Origin: Eubacterium sp. | GTDB taxonomy: Bacteria > Bacillota > Clostridia > Lachnospirales > Lachnospiraceae | Assembly: GCA_022776205.1 (NCBI GenBank) | Contig: JALFIK010000050.1 | Coordinates: 1-17,508 of the forward strand | Reading direction: 5' to 3' | Length of the DNA stretch: 17,508 nucleotides | Shown here: positions 1 to 7,062 of the stretch, in pieces | Layout of the letters: each line of letters starts with the position of its first letter | How positions within the stretch are numbered: position 1 is the first letter of the stretch | The notes under the pieces: model-generated | What the model saw: the letters and a program-made list of their open reading frames with translations, nothing else | Told to the model about the DNA's origin: nothing | Databases searched by the model: none | Program-made: the position numbers and the translations under genes

Positions 1-1
1 A

Positions 2-697
2 CACAAACGAAGATGGCCCATGATCACGGCCATCCTTCTGGCCTGCCTCCTCCTCGCAGGAGTCGGCGGCTACCGGTTTTATCTTTATGAAGTAAAAAAA
101 CAATGCCAAAAAATTACAGAAGAAGTTTTTACCTGTGCAAAAGAACTGGATTTTTCCGGTCTCCCTTCTTCTTCACTTCCGGAACCTTTAAAATCTGAGC
201 CGGATGTACGGAAACTGATTCAGAAAGAATTCCGGTCTTACATGGAAGAAAGCGGCCTTTCCTCGTTCGTTGATTCGGATCAGCTGGATACAGATGCATT
301 GTGCGATGAGATTACCTCCAGGGCATCTTATCAAATCACAGATGTTACCGCCACCTATCATTCCTGCACTGTTTCCGTCACAACACAGAATTTTGATTTT
401 TCCTCTCTCCCGGAAATTCTGTATGATAAGGCATCCGGCACTCTCTCGGATACCGGCTCCTCTTTCTGGGATGACCTGAAAGATGCACTCTCCTATTTTT
501 TAGGGACGAACACAGAAGATGACTCCAAAGATCTGTCCTCTTATTTTAAAGAATGGTATGAGGAAGCTCTCCGGGATGGTCCGCAGAAGAAAACCGACGG
601 TAAGATTGTTTTTGGTATCCGCGATGGGAAATGGACCCTCATTTCTTTCGACAAAGATCTGATCTACAGCTTTTACGGGCTGGAACCAGCCAGATAG
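2..697 (+). CDS. Unrecognised membrane-anchored protein, probably 5'-partial
   Basis: I do not recognise this protein. The reading frame is open to the left window edge. The first visible Met (base 20) follows six in-frame codons reading H-K-R-R-W-P and has no convincing ribosome binding site, so the true start probably lies outside the window. From that Met there are 225 residues. Residues 2-18 are a hydrophobic membrane segment preceded by basic residues, which fits an N-in, C-out single-pass anchor. The rest is hydrophilic, rich in Ser, Asp and Glu, with no catalytic motif I can name. The end of the protein (DGKWTLISF and following) looks like a small beta-rich extracellular domain. Clostridial proteins of this layout often carry an N-terminal zinc ribbon before the membrane segment; that part would be missing here, and this is inference. 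The gene converges on the minus-strand murB-crh operon and shares its terminator. Confidence 0.65.
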   Translation, partial: HKRRWPMITAILLACLLLAGVGGYRFYLYEVKKQCQKITEEVFTCAKELDFSGLPSSSLPEPLKSEPDVRKLIQKEFRSYMEESGLSSFVDSDQLDTDALCDEITSRASYQITDVTATYHSCTVSVTTQNFDFSSLPEILYDKASGTLSDTGSSFWDDLKDALSYFLGTNTEDDSKDLSSYFKEWYEEALRDGPQKKTDGKIVFGIRDGKWTLISFDKDLIYSFYGLEPAR

Positions 698-734
698 CCT
701 TGATAAAAAATGACACCGTTTCCTGTCAATTAAG

Positions 735-783
735 AAAAAGCAGCCTTTCTCTTTTCGAATCGGGAAGAAAAAGGCTGCTTTTT
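735..783. terminator. Bidirectional intrinsic terminator between gene 1 and the crh-like gene
   Basis: A 14-bp perfect stem is formed by AAAAAGCAGCCTTT (735-748) and AAAGGCTGCTTTTT (770-783). Each arm begins with A and ends with T, so the hairpin is followed by a U-run when read in either direction. It lies 38 nt after the plus-strand stop at 697 and 25 nt after the minus-strand stop at 808, which suits convergent transcription units. Confidence 0.88.
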
Positions 784-807
784 ATATGATCATAATCATC
801 GGATTAT

Positions 808-1065
808 TTATTTTTCATTATTTAAATATTTTGAAATATGTTCAATTACCTGGGCTTCATCCTTGCCGTCTGCAATTACGTTAACTTTTCCGCCCATCGG
901 CACTCCTAAAGTCATCATTCCCATAATACTTTTGGCATTAACTTGTTTATCATCCACCTCCACATAAACACTACTGTCATACTGGCTGGCAATCTGAATA
1001 AATAATGCAATTGTACTTGGATCCAGTCCTGAAGGGATCTTAATGTCCATCATTTTTGTAATCAT
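808..1065 (-). CDS. crh: HPr-family protein without His15 (Crh-like regulator)
   Basis: An 85-residue protein of HPr length and fold pattern. In HPr the segment GIHARPA carries His15, which takes phosphate from enzyme I, and Arg17, which supports that reaction. Here the segment reads GLDPSTIA, giving Asp15 and Ser17, so it should not work as a PTS phosphocarrier. The second site is intact: KSIMGMM places Ser at position 46 exactly as in HPr and Crh, with the hydrophobic residues HprK docks on. Family knowledge: Bacillus Crh has Gln15, lies directly after whiA, and when phosphorylated on Ser46 acts as a CcpA corepressor. Position after whiA, Ser46 and loss of His15 all support a Crh-type role; the symbol is by analogy. 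The start is ATG with AGGAGG six bases upstream. It is last in the murB-rapZ-whiA operon, 78 nt after whiA, and ends at the terminator 735-783. Confidence 0.85.
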   Translation of the reverse strand: MITKMMDIKIPSGLDPSTIALFIQIASQYDSSVYVEVDDKQVNAKSIMGMMTLGVPMGGKVNVIADGKDEAQVIEHISKYLNNEK

Positions 1066-1143
1066 GTTTACCTCCTGTTTTAAATGAAAATGAAATTTAT
1101 CTTAGTATTTTCCCGGTCTGCCTGAGCAGATACTGAAAAATAA

Positions 1144-2097
1144 TTACAGACGTCCTTTTTCCCGTATGTCCTGAGCCATCTGGCTCAGTTTACGCAACCG
1201 GTGATTCACACCGGATTTTCCAATCGGGGGATTCAGGCTTTCCCCCAGTTCCTTTAATGTCGCGTCGGGTTCTTCCAGTCTGACATAAGCGACATCCCGA
1301 AGATTTTCCGGAAGATTTTCCAGTCCGACCGCGCTTTTAATATATTCAATGTCATCTATTTGTTTTCGTGCTGCGGAAACGGTCTTATTTATATTGGCCG
1401 CCTCACAATTTACCCGGCGGTTTACTCCATTACGCACATCTTTTAAAATCCGCACGTTTTCAAATTTCATGAGAGCGACATGTGCTTCCATTATATTAAG
1501 AGCATCGGAGATCATCGCTCCCTCTTTCAGATAGACGACGTGATATTTCTTTCTCACTACGATTTTTGCTTCCAGACCAAAGAATGCAAATAATTCCTTT
1601 ATCTGATCTGCCTTTTCCTGCGAAAGGCAGGCAATCTCAAAATGATAATTTTTTTCCGGATCTGTGATTGATCCTGCAGAAAGAAATGCACCCCGCAAAA
1701 ATGCCCGTCTGCAACAGGTTCGTTGCAAAACAGAGTTATCCTTCACACAAAATTCCTCATCCATCTGTCCCAGATTATTCATCAGCTGTACTGTTTTTAA
1801 AACCTGCAGTATCTTATCTGATTCGTGCACTGTAATCAGGTAGAAACGGTTTTTTTTCAAAAAATCATGCTGTGTTGCGGATACTTCCGGCTGAAACTGA
1901 AAAATTTCTTTCATCAAAGAATAAAACCGTCTTGCCACAGAAACATTTTCCGTGTGAAGAACCAGTTCATACCTTCCGTTTTGACAGTCAAGCCTGCCAC
2001 ACAGACTGATGATGGCAGAAAGTTCTGCGATCTCACAGTGGCGTTCATGACCGCTCAAATGGGAAAGCTCTTCTTTCACTTCAGAAGAAAATGACAT
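1144..2097 (-). CDS. whiA: WhiA, DNA-binding developmental/division regulator
   Basis: 317 residues, the usual WhiA length. The N-terminal and middle parts form the LAGLIDADG homing-endonuclease-like fold without nuclease activity; the recognisable segment is RRAFLRGAFLSAGS (130-143) followed by HFEIAC. A second conserved block is NRRVNCEAANINKTV (226-240). The C-terminal helix-turn-helix (about 270-305) contains RLEEPDATLKELGESL and KSGVNHRLRKL, which is diagnostic. In Streptomyces WhiA controls sporulation septation with WhiB; in Bacillus it is nucleoid-associated and affects cell division and chromosome segregation. The ATG start has AAGGAG placed inside the rapZ stop region, with only 3 nt between the genes, so translation is probably coupled. 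Bacillus and many clostridia have glmR/yvcK between rapZ and whiA; here it is missing. Confidence 0.95.
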   Translation of the reverse strand: MSFSSEVKEELSHLSGHERHCEIAELSAIISLCGRLDCQNGRYELVLHTENVSVARRFYSLMKEIFQFQPEVSATQHDFLKKNRFYLITVHESDKILQVLKTVQLMNNLGQMDEEFCVKDNSVLQRTCCRRAFLRGAFLSAGSITDPEKNYHFEIACLSQEKADQIKELFAFFGLEAKIVVRKKYHVVYLKEGAMISDALNIMEAHVALMKFENVRILKDVRNGVNRRVNCEAANINKTVSAARKQIDDIEYIKSAVGLENLPENLRDVAYVRLEEPDATLKELGESLNPPIGKSGVNHRLRKLSQMAQDIREKGRL

Positions 2098-2100
2098 ATT

Positions 2101-2991
2101 CTATCTCCTTTTATCGGAATTCTCCCTGTTCCGGGAATCTTTTTCAATATCTCTGTGTTCCATCCGGACCGTATACGGTAACTTCTCCAGCCGTCGGGCA
2201 AGCCCGTTCGCCATGGTGACGGAACGATGTTTTCCACCTGTACAGCCAACTCCGATGACCAGGCTGTTCTTTCCCTCGTCGATATAACGGGGAATCAGAA
2301 ACTTCATCAGATCTTCGAGCTTATCAAGAAAATGCCGTCCGTCGCCATTTTTCATGACATATTCCTGAATTGGCCGGTCATTTCCCGTAAGAGACCTCAG
2401 TTCCTGCTCGTAATAGGGATTCGGGAGAAAACGAACATCAAATACCAGATCTGCATCCACTGGAATTCCGTATTTAAACCCAAAGGAAAGCACGGTAATA
2501 ATAAAATTTCCATAGCTTTTATTTTCCACAAAAATTTTATCAAGCTCCCGCTTTAATTCTCTAGTCAGCAATGATGTTGTATCAATAATATAATCTGCTC
2601 GTTCTTTTATGAAGGATATCATCTCCCTCTCTCTGGCAATTCCTGTTTCCACCCGTCCCTCTTTTGCAAGGGGATGGGTTCTTCTTGTTTCTTTATATCT
2701 TTTTACCAGCACAGAATCTTCTGCATCCAGAAATAATATTTCATACTGGATTCCCAGTTCACACAGCGTGTCGAGCTGTCCCGTCAGGTGCGTAAGATTC
2801 TCTCCGCTGCGGATATCAACAACAACAGCAACCTGATTTACCTGTGTCTTCCGGTCTGCTGCAATCTCCCCAAAGTTTGGAAGAAGAGCAATCGGAAGAT
2901 TATCCACACAGAAAAATCCCATATCTTCGAGCACTTTAAGTGCTGTACTTTTTCCGGCACCTGACATGCCGGAAACAATTAAAAATCTCAC
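2101..2991 (-). CDS. rapZ: RapZ/YvcJ family nucleotide-binding protein
   Basis: 296 residues, standard for the RapZ (YvcJ) family. The N-terminal P-loop GMSGAGKS is at residues 8-15, followed by the family hallmark CVDNLP (28-33) and a Walker-B-like DIRSGE (59-64). The C-terminal domain has SFGFKYGIP (169-177) and GCTGGKHRSV (249-258), the part that binds RNA and ligand in E. coli RapZ. In E. coli RapZ is an adaptor that brings the GlmZ small RNA to RNase E and so controls glucosamine-6-phosphate synthase; in Bacillus YvcJ hydrolyses GTP and affects competence. The exact role in this organism is not shown by sequence. The start codon is GTG (2989-2991), overlapping the murB stop TGA as GTGA, with GAGGTG just upstream, which favours translational coupling to MurB. 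Confidence 0.95.
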   Translation of the reverse strand: MRFLIVSGMSGAGKSTALKVLEDMGFFCVDNLPIALLPNFGEIAADRKTQVNQVAVVVDIRSGENLTHLTGQLDTLCELGIQYEILFLDAEDSVLVKRYKETRRTHPLAKEGRVETGIAREREMISFIKERADYIIDTTSLLTRELKRELDKIFVENKSYGNFIITVLSFGFKYGIPVDADLVFDVRFLPNPYYEQELRSLTGNDRPIQEYVMKNGDGRHFLDKLEDLMKFLIPRYIDEGKNSLVIGVGCTGGKHRSVTMANGLARRLEKLPYTVRMEHRDIEKDSRNRENSDKRR

Positions 2992-3917
2992 TGTTTCACC
3001 TCTGTATCCGAAAATCCGACAAATCGGACCTCCGGGTGCATTTCAACATTAAACTGCTCCTTTACTCTTTTTTGCACCTGCCTGATCAGGAAAAGAACCT
3101 CCTGTGCCGTGGCACCGCCGCGGTTAATGACAAAACCGGTATGTTTCTCTGAAACCTGGGCACCTCCTACGGTATACCCCCGCAATCCTGCATCCTGGAT
3201 CAGCTTTCCGGCAAAATATCCCTCCGGTCTCTTAAAAGTACTTCCGGCACTCGGATATTCCAGTGGCTGTTTCTCTTTTCTCCTTTTGGCAAGCTCATTC
3301 ATCTTACCCTGTATTTCTTCCGGATCACCTTTTTTCAATGCAAAGCGGGCAGATAAAACAACATAATTTTTTTCAAAAATGCAACTATGTCGATATGAAA
3401 GGTCCAGTTCCTCCCCGGTCAGGGTAAGGAATTCTCCCTCGGGTGTCAGCACCTCGGCATCCAGAATCACATCTTTGATCTCTCCACCATATGCACCGGC
3501 ATTCATCGCCACTGCTCCACCAACAGATCCCGGAATTCCAGCTGCAAATTCCATTCCGGCAAGCTCTTCCCGAAGTGCGGTCTTTGCCGTTCTGCTTAAA
3601 AGTGCTCCGGCCTGCACAGTCAGAATCTCGCCGTCCACCGTGATATTCTGAAATTGTTTTCCAATCTGAATAATCACTCCACGGAACCCTTCATCAGACA
3701 CGAGTAAATTACTTCCATTCCCCATGATAAAATAAGAAATTCCAGCTTCTTTCGCACAGGTAACTGCCCATTTTATCTCTTCTTTCGTTCCCGGCTGAAC
3801 AAAATAATCAGCAGGACCTCCAATGGCAAAACTGGTATGGCTGCTCATCGGTTCCTGTTCTGAGACAACACCGGCTTTTATCCTTTTTTTCAAATTCTCA
3901 AGGAATTCCTGATTCAT
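2988..3917 (-). CDS. murB: UDP-N-acetylenolpyruvoylglucosamine reductase (MurB)
   Basis: 309 residues. MurB is the cytoplasmic FAD enzyme that uses NADPH to reduce enolpyruvyl-UDP-GlcNAc to UDP-MurNAc, the second committed step of peptidoglycan precursor synthesis. The FAD-binding part shows TSFAIGGPADYF (28-39), GNGSN (66-70) and IPGSVGGAVAMNAGAYGGE (128-146). Substrate and catalytic residues are visible: Tyr-Arg in SYRHS (R176), the proton-donor Ser in YPSAGSTFKRP (S226), and Glu in HPEVRFVG (E296). The Ser-type active site and the length fit the short, type II MurB common in Firmicutes. The ATG start has CAGGAG about 5 nt upstream. It is first in the operon with rapZ-whiA-crh and has its own promoter in the gap after hprK. 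Confidence 0.96.
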   Translation of the reverse strand: MNQEFLENLKKRIKAGVVSEQEPMSSHTSFAIGGPADYFVQPGTKEEIKWAVTCAKEAGISYFIMGNGSNLLVSDEGFRGVIIQIGKQFQNITVDGEILTVQAGALLSRTAKTALREELAGMEFAAGIPGSVGGAVAMNAGAYGGEIKDVILDAEVLTPEGEFLTLTGEELDLSYRHSCIFEKNYVVLSARFALKKGDPEEIQGKMNELAKRRKEKQPLEYPSAGSTFKRPEGYFAGKLIQDAGLRGYTVGGAQVSEKHTGFVINRGGATAQEVLFLIRQVQKRVKEQFNVEMHPEVRFVGFSDTEVKQ

Positions 3918-3981
3918 AATATCTCCTGTCTAAAATTTACTGACAACTATTTAGTTTCATCTGTTTTTAAATTCATAATAT

Positions 3982-4010
3982 ATCATACTCTAAAAACATG
4001 GGAAGTACAA
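3982..4010 (-). promoter_or_regulatory. Sigma-A type promoter of murB-rapZ-whiA-crh
   Basis: On the minus strand TTGTAC (4005-4010) and TATGAT (3982-3987) are separated by exactly 17 nt, a close match to the housekeeping consensus. Transcription would start near 3975, giving a leader of about 58 nt before the murB ATG. It lies downstream of the hprK terminator, so murB is probably transcribed separately from the uvrC-hprK unit. Confidence 0.7.
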
Positions 4011-4030
4011 TGTGGAAAAAACACAAAATA

Positions 4031-4054
4031 AAAGGGAGCTTTGTATCTCCCTTT
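4031..4054 (-). terminator. Intrinsic terminator after hprK
   Basis: Read on the minus strand, AAAGGGAG pairs with CTCCCTTT around an 8-nt loop and is followed by TATTTTGTGTTTTTT. It lies 105 nt beyond the hprK stop. A second, short AT-rich hairpin (GTTTTC-GCTT-GAAAAC, 4130-4145) precedes it and is followed a little later by ATTTTTTT. Together they would end the rpe-mrp-ftsH-uvrC-hprK transcript. Confidence 0.65.
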
Positions 4055-4158
4055 AGATAAAACGACAATAAATTCTAAATTTTTTGCCTTTTTTTTAATA
4101 TGTTGTTTGCCAAAAAAATGCATTCCCCGGTTTTCAAGCGAAAACTTCCTGCAAAAAA

Positions 4159-5103
4159 TTACTCTTTTTCATCTTCCACGGACTTGGCAGCCAGACCGCC
4201 TGTCACACGATTATAAAGCTCCTGTGCGGCATTATATCCCATCTTTTTTGCACGATAATTTATTGCTGCAGATTCCACAATGACTGCCAGATTTCTGCCC
4301 GGACGAATTGGGATGGAGTAGCACACGACCTTATTTCCAAGAAATTCGATATAATCTTCATCCAATCCAAGGCGATCATAATTCGCTTCCCGGTTCCAGT
4401 CCTCCAGACGGATGACCATGTCAATCGTCTGATTATACATCACACTTTTTACACCAAACAGGCTCTTGACATCCACAATACCGATTCCCCTCAGTTCGAT
4501 GAAATGTCTTGTGATATCCGGAGAAGTCCCCATCAGGGTATCATCACTGATCTTACGAATTTCCACCACATCATCAGATACCAGACGATGCCCTCTGTGA
4601 ATCAGCTCCAAAGCCGCTTCACTCTTTCCGATTCCGCTCTCACCCATGATCAGTACACCTTCGCCATACACATCAACCAAAACACCATGAATGGAAATTC
4701 GCGGAGCCAGCTGCTCACTAAGCCAGCGTACAGAATTCGCAATAAACTCTGATGTGCTCGTCTCCGTCGTAAATAACGGAACACCGCTCTTTTCTGCAAA
4801 ATCCAGCATGAGGTCAGAAGGTTCCAGCCCCCGGCAGAACACCAGACATGGAATATTGAAGGAAAAAATCTTTTCATAGATTTCTTTTTGTTTCTCTTCA
4901 CCCATCTGCTCTAAATAGGCATTCTCCACATTGCCGATGACCTGAATTCTTTCAGAATCAAAATATTCGAAAAATCCTGCCAGCTGCAAAGCCAGCCGGT
5001 TTACCGCAGACTGTTCAATCCTGATACTGTCTGTATCAATATCCGGCAGGAGATTTTTCAGCTCCATTTTCTGTACGAATTCTGATAATTTAACTTTATA
5101 CAT
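4159..5103 (-). CDS. hprK: HPr kinase/phosphorylase (HprK)
   Basis: 314 residues, typical of HprK/P. The enzyme phosphorylates HPr and Crh at Ser46 using ATP or pyrophosphate, stimulated by fructose-1,6-bisphosphate, and removes the phosphate when inorganic phosphate is high; it is the sensor of carbon catabolite repression in Firmicutes. The N-terminal domain (1-130) is followed by SIHGVLVDVYG with the conserved His139, the Walker A GESGIGKS (154-161), the acidic pair D177-D178, the HprK signature ELRGIGIVD (203-211) and the C-terminal IPIRPGRNLAVIVE block (264-277). ATG start with GGAGG seven bases upstream. It follows uvrC after 69 nt, with a small GCCTG/CAGGC hairpin at 5144-5158 in the gap. 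Its likely substrate, the Crh-like protein, is encoded in the next operon downstream. Confidence 0.97.
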   Translation of the reverse strand: MYKVKLSEFVQKMELKNLLPDIDTDSIRIEQSAVNRLALQLAGFFEYFDSERIQVIGNVENAYLEQMGEEKQKEIYEKIFSFNIPCLVFCRGLEPSDLMLDFAEKSGVPLFTTETSTSEFIANSVRWLSEQLAPRISIHGVLVDVYGEGVLIMGESGIGKSEAALELIHRGHRLVSDDVVEIRKISDDTLMGTSPDITRHFIELRGIGIVDVKSLFGVKSVMYNQTIDMVIRLEDWNREANYDRLGLDEDYIEFLGNKVVCYSIPIRPGRNLAVIVESAAINYRAKKMGYNAAQELYNRVTGGLAAKSVEDEKE

Positions 5104-5172
5104 AATTTCCTCCGCAATTTATTCTCTTACTCTTTTTGAAATGGCCTGTCAGGCAGGCTGTCATATGGATTA

Positions 5173-7062
5173 TTATAACATATCATCTTTTTTATTAGAA
5201 GTATCCTGATGGAAAAAGGTGTAAATTTCCTCCGCCACGGATTTCGTGATTCCATCCACTTCGCAAAGTTCGCTGACGGATGCTTCCCGGATTTTCCCAA
5301 TATCCTTGAAATGTTTCATTAATGCTTTTCTTCTGGCCGGGCCTACTCCCCGGATATCATCAAGCACAGAATGGACCTGCTCTTTTCCCCGGATTGCTTT
5401 ATGATAGGTAATCGCAAAACGGTGGGCCTCATCCTGCAGACGGGTGATCAGGCGAAAAGCCTCCGAATTTTTCGGCAGATGGATAATCTCATTTTCGTAA
5501 TAAAGTCCTCTGGTCCGGTGTGAATCATCTTTAACCATCCCGCAGACAGGAATGGATAATCCCAGCTCTTCGAGCACCTTTTTTGCGATATTGACCTGTC
5601 CCTTTCCTCCGTCCATCATTAGTATGTCCGGAAACTTCGTAAAACTTCCGAGGGATTCGTCCAGTCCCTTTTTTCTTCTCTCTTCCCGCTCCCGAATTCC
5701 GTGAGAAAAACGACGGGTAAGGGTTTCCTCCATACACCGGTAATCATCCGGCCCGGATACTGTTTTTATCTTAAATTTTCTGTAATCACTGCGCTTTGCC
5801 TTTCCCTTTTCAAACACAACCATGGATGCCACATTCTCGTATCCATTTGTATTGGAAATATCAAAAGCCTCCATCCGGTTCAGTCCCTCAATTCCCAGGA
5901 CCTGTTCAAGTTCATGAACAGCCCCGACAGTTCTGTGTTCTTCGCGACGAAGTTTCTCCCCGTCCTTCATCAGAACATTCTGGGCATTTTCCTTTGCAAG
6001 CTCCATCATCTGATGTTTACTTCCTCTTTTCGGAGTAACGAAGGAGACTTTGCCACCCCGCTTGTCCGAAAGCCATTTCTCAAGAATCTCCCGGTCGCAG
6101 ATTTCTTCCTGCGTATGGATTTCTCCCGGAATAAATGGAGTTCCCACATAAAACTGTTTTATAAAATCCGTGAGAATCTCTTTTTTTTCGCTGTCTCCAA
6201 TCCCTGTCATGTGAAAATGATCCCTGCCGAGAAGCTTCCCGCCACGAATAAAAAAGGCAGAGACCACTGCCTCATCTCCGGCTTTGGCCATGGCGATAAT
6301 ATCCCTGTCATCTCCACCCGTATCATTAATCTTTTGCTTCTCTCCGATTCGTTTCACATTTTCAATGAGATCACGGTATTCCGCAGCCTGCTCAAATTCA
6401 AGCTTTTTCGATGCCTGTTTCATCTTCTCCTCCAGGCTGGCGATAATATCCGCTTCGTCCCCATTTAGAAATTTAAGAGCCCGGTTCACATGTTCCCGGT
6501 ACTCCTCGCGGGTAATATATCCCTGACAAGGGGCATCACACTGGCCAATCTGGTAATAAAGACAAGGCCGGTCCTTTCCGATTTCCTTCGGTAAAGACCG
6601 GCTGCAGCTTCGTATCTTATATGCCTTTCTCATAAGTTCTATCGTATCTTTTACGGCACCGGCACTTGTGTAAGGGCCAAAATACCGGGATTTATCGCGC
6701 TTTACATTCCGGCAGAAAAGGACTCTGGGATACTCCTCCTGCACCGTCACCCGAATATAGGGATAACTTTTGTCATCCTTCAGCATGGTGTTATAATGAG
6801 GCCTGTGTTCCTTTATGAGATTACATTCCAGCACCAGAGCTTCGAGTTCCGAGTCCGTAATTATATATTCAAAATAAGCAATATGAGACACCATATGCTG
6901 AATTTTTACACTCTTTTTATAACTGCTCTGAAAATACTGGCGCACCCGGTTTTTAAGGACCCGGGCCTTGCCAACATAAATAATCTCATCCTGCGCATTG
7001 TGCATAAGATACACTCCCGGCCGGGCCGGGAGTTTTTTTAATTCTTCCTGAATATCAAACAT
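5173..7062 (-). CDS. uvrC: Excinuclease ABC subunit C (UvrC)
   Basis: 629 residues, full length. UvrC makes both incisions of bacterial nucleotide excision repair after UvrA/UvrB mark the lesion. In order: the GIY-YIG nuclease domain (GVY 16-18, YVG 29-31, Arg39), which cuts 3' of the damage; four cysteines C153, C167, C175 and C179 in the spacing that holds the iron-sulfur cluster in E. coli UvrC; the UVR helical hairpin that binds UvrB (about 203-238); an RNase H-like domain for the 5' cut (Asp401 in AFDISN, Asp484 in MMDGGKGQ, His554); and a tandem helix-hairpin-helix end (DDIRGVGPARRKAL, 568-581; EVDGITKSVAEEI, 601-613). The ATG start overlaps the end of ftsH by 8 nt, with AGGAAG upstream. 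The start of the gene also contains a strong antisense terminator-like hairpin. Confidence 0.97.
   Translation of the reverse strand: MFDIQEELKKLPARPGVYLMHNAQDEIIYVGKARVLKNRVRQYFQSSYKKSVKIQHMVSHIAYFEYIITDSELEALVLECNLIKEHRPHYNTMLKDDKSYPYIRVTVQEEYPRVLFCRNVKRDKSRYFGPYTSAGAVKDTIELMRKAYKIRSCSRSLPKEIGKDRPCLYYQIGQCDAPCQGYITREEYREHVNRALKFLNGDEADIIASLEEKMKQASKKLEFEQAAEYRDLIENVKRIGEKQKINDTGGDDRDIIAMAKAGDEAVVSAFFIRGGKLLGRDHFHMTGIGDSEKKEILTDFIKQFYVGTPFIPGEIHTQEEICDREILEKWLSDKRGGKVSFVTPKRGSKHQMMELAKENAQNVLMKDGEKLRREEHRTVGAVHELEQVLGIEGLNRMEAFDISNTNGYENVASMVVFEKGKAKRSDYRKFKIKTVSGPDDYRCMEETLTRRFSHGIREREERRKKGLDESLGSFTKFPDILMMDGGKGQVNIAKKVLEELGLSIPVCGMVKDDSHRTRGLYYENEIIHLPKNSEAFRLITRLQDEAHRFAITYHKAIRGKEQVHSVLDDIRGVGPARRKALMKHFKDIGKIREASVSELCEVDGITKSVAEEIYTFFHQDTSNKKDDML
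7013..7039 (+). terminator. Terminator-like hairpin antisense to the uvrC start
   Basis: On the plus strand ACTCCCGG (7013-7020) pairs perfectly with CCGGGAGT (7026-7033) around a 5-nt loop, and seven T's follow directly (7033-7039). This is textbook intrinsic terminator form, but it lies inside uvrC codons 8-17 (KKLPARPGVY) and points against the gene. It may stop antisense transcription, or it may be a chance product of this conserved coding stretch. Confidence 0.4.

Noticed and set aside
1066..1143. Small TCTGC/GCAGA hairpin between whiA and crh as a terminator
   Set aside because: No T-run follows on the minus strand; at most an mRNA processing or stability structure.
3918..4158. Possible catabolite-responsive (cre) site near hprK-murB
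   Set aside because: The only candidate, around TTTTCAAGCGAAAAC (4131-4145), lacks the A-side/T-side symmetry around CG that cre sites need.
5701..6468. 255-codon plus-strand open frame within uvrC
   Set aside because: It lies entirely antisense to conserved UvrC domains, has no ribosome binding site at its first ATG, and its translation has no recognisable domain.
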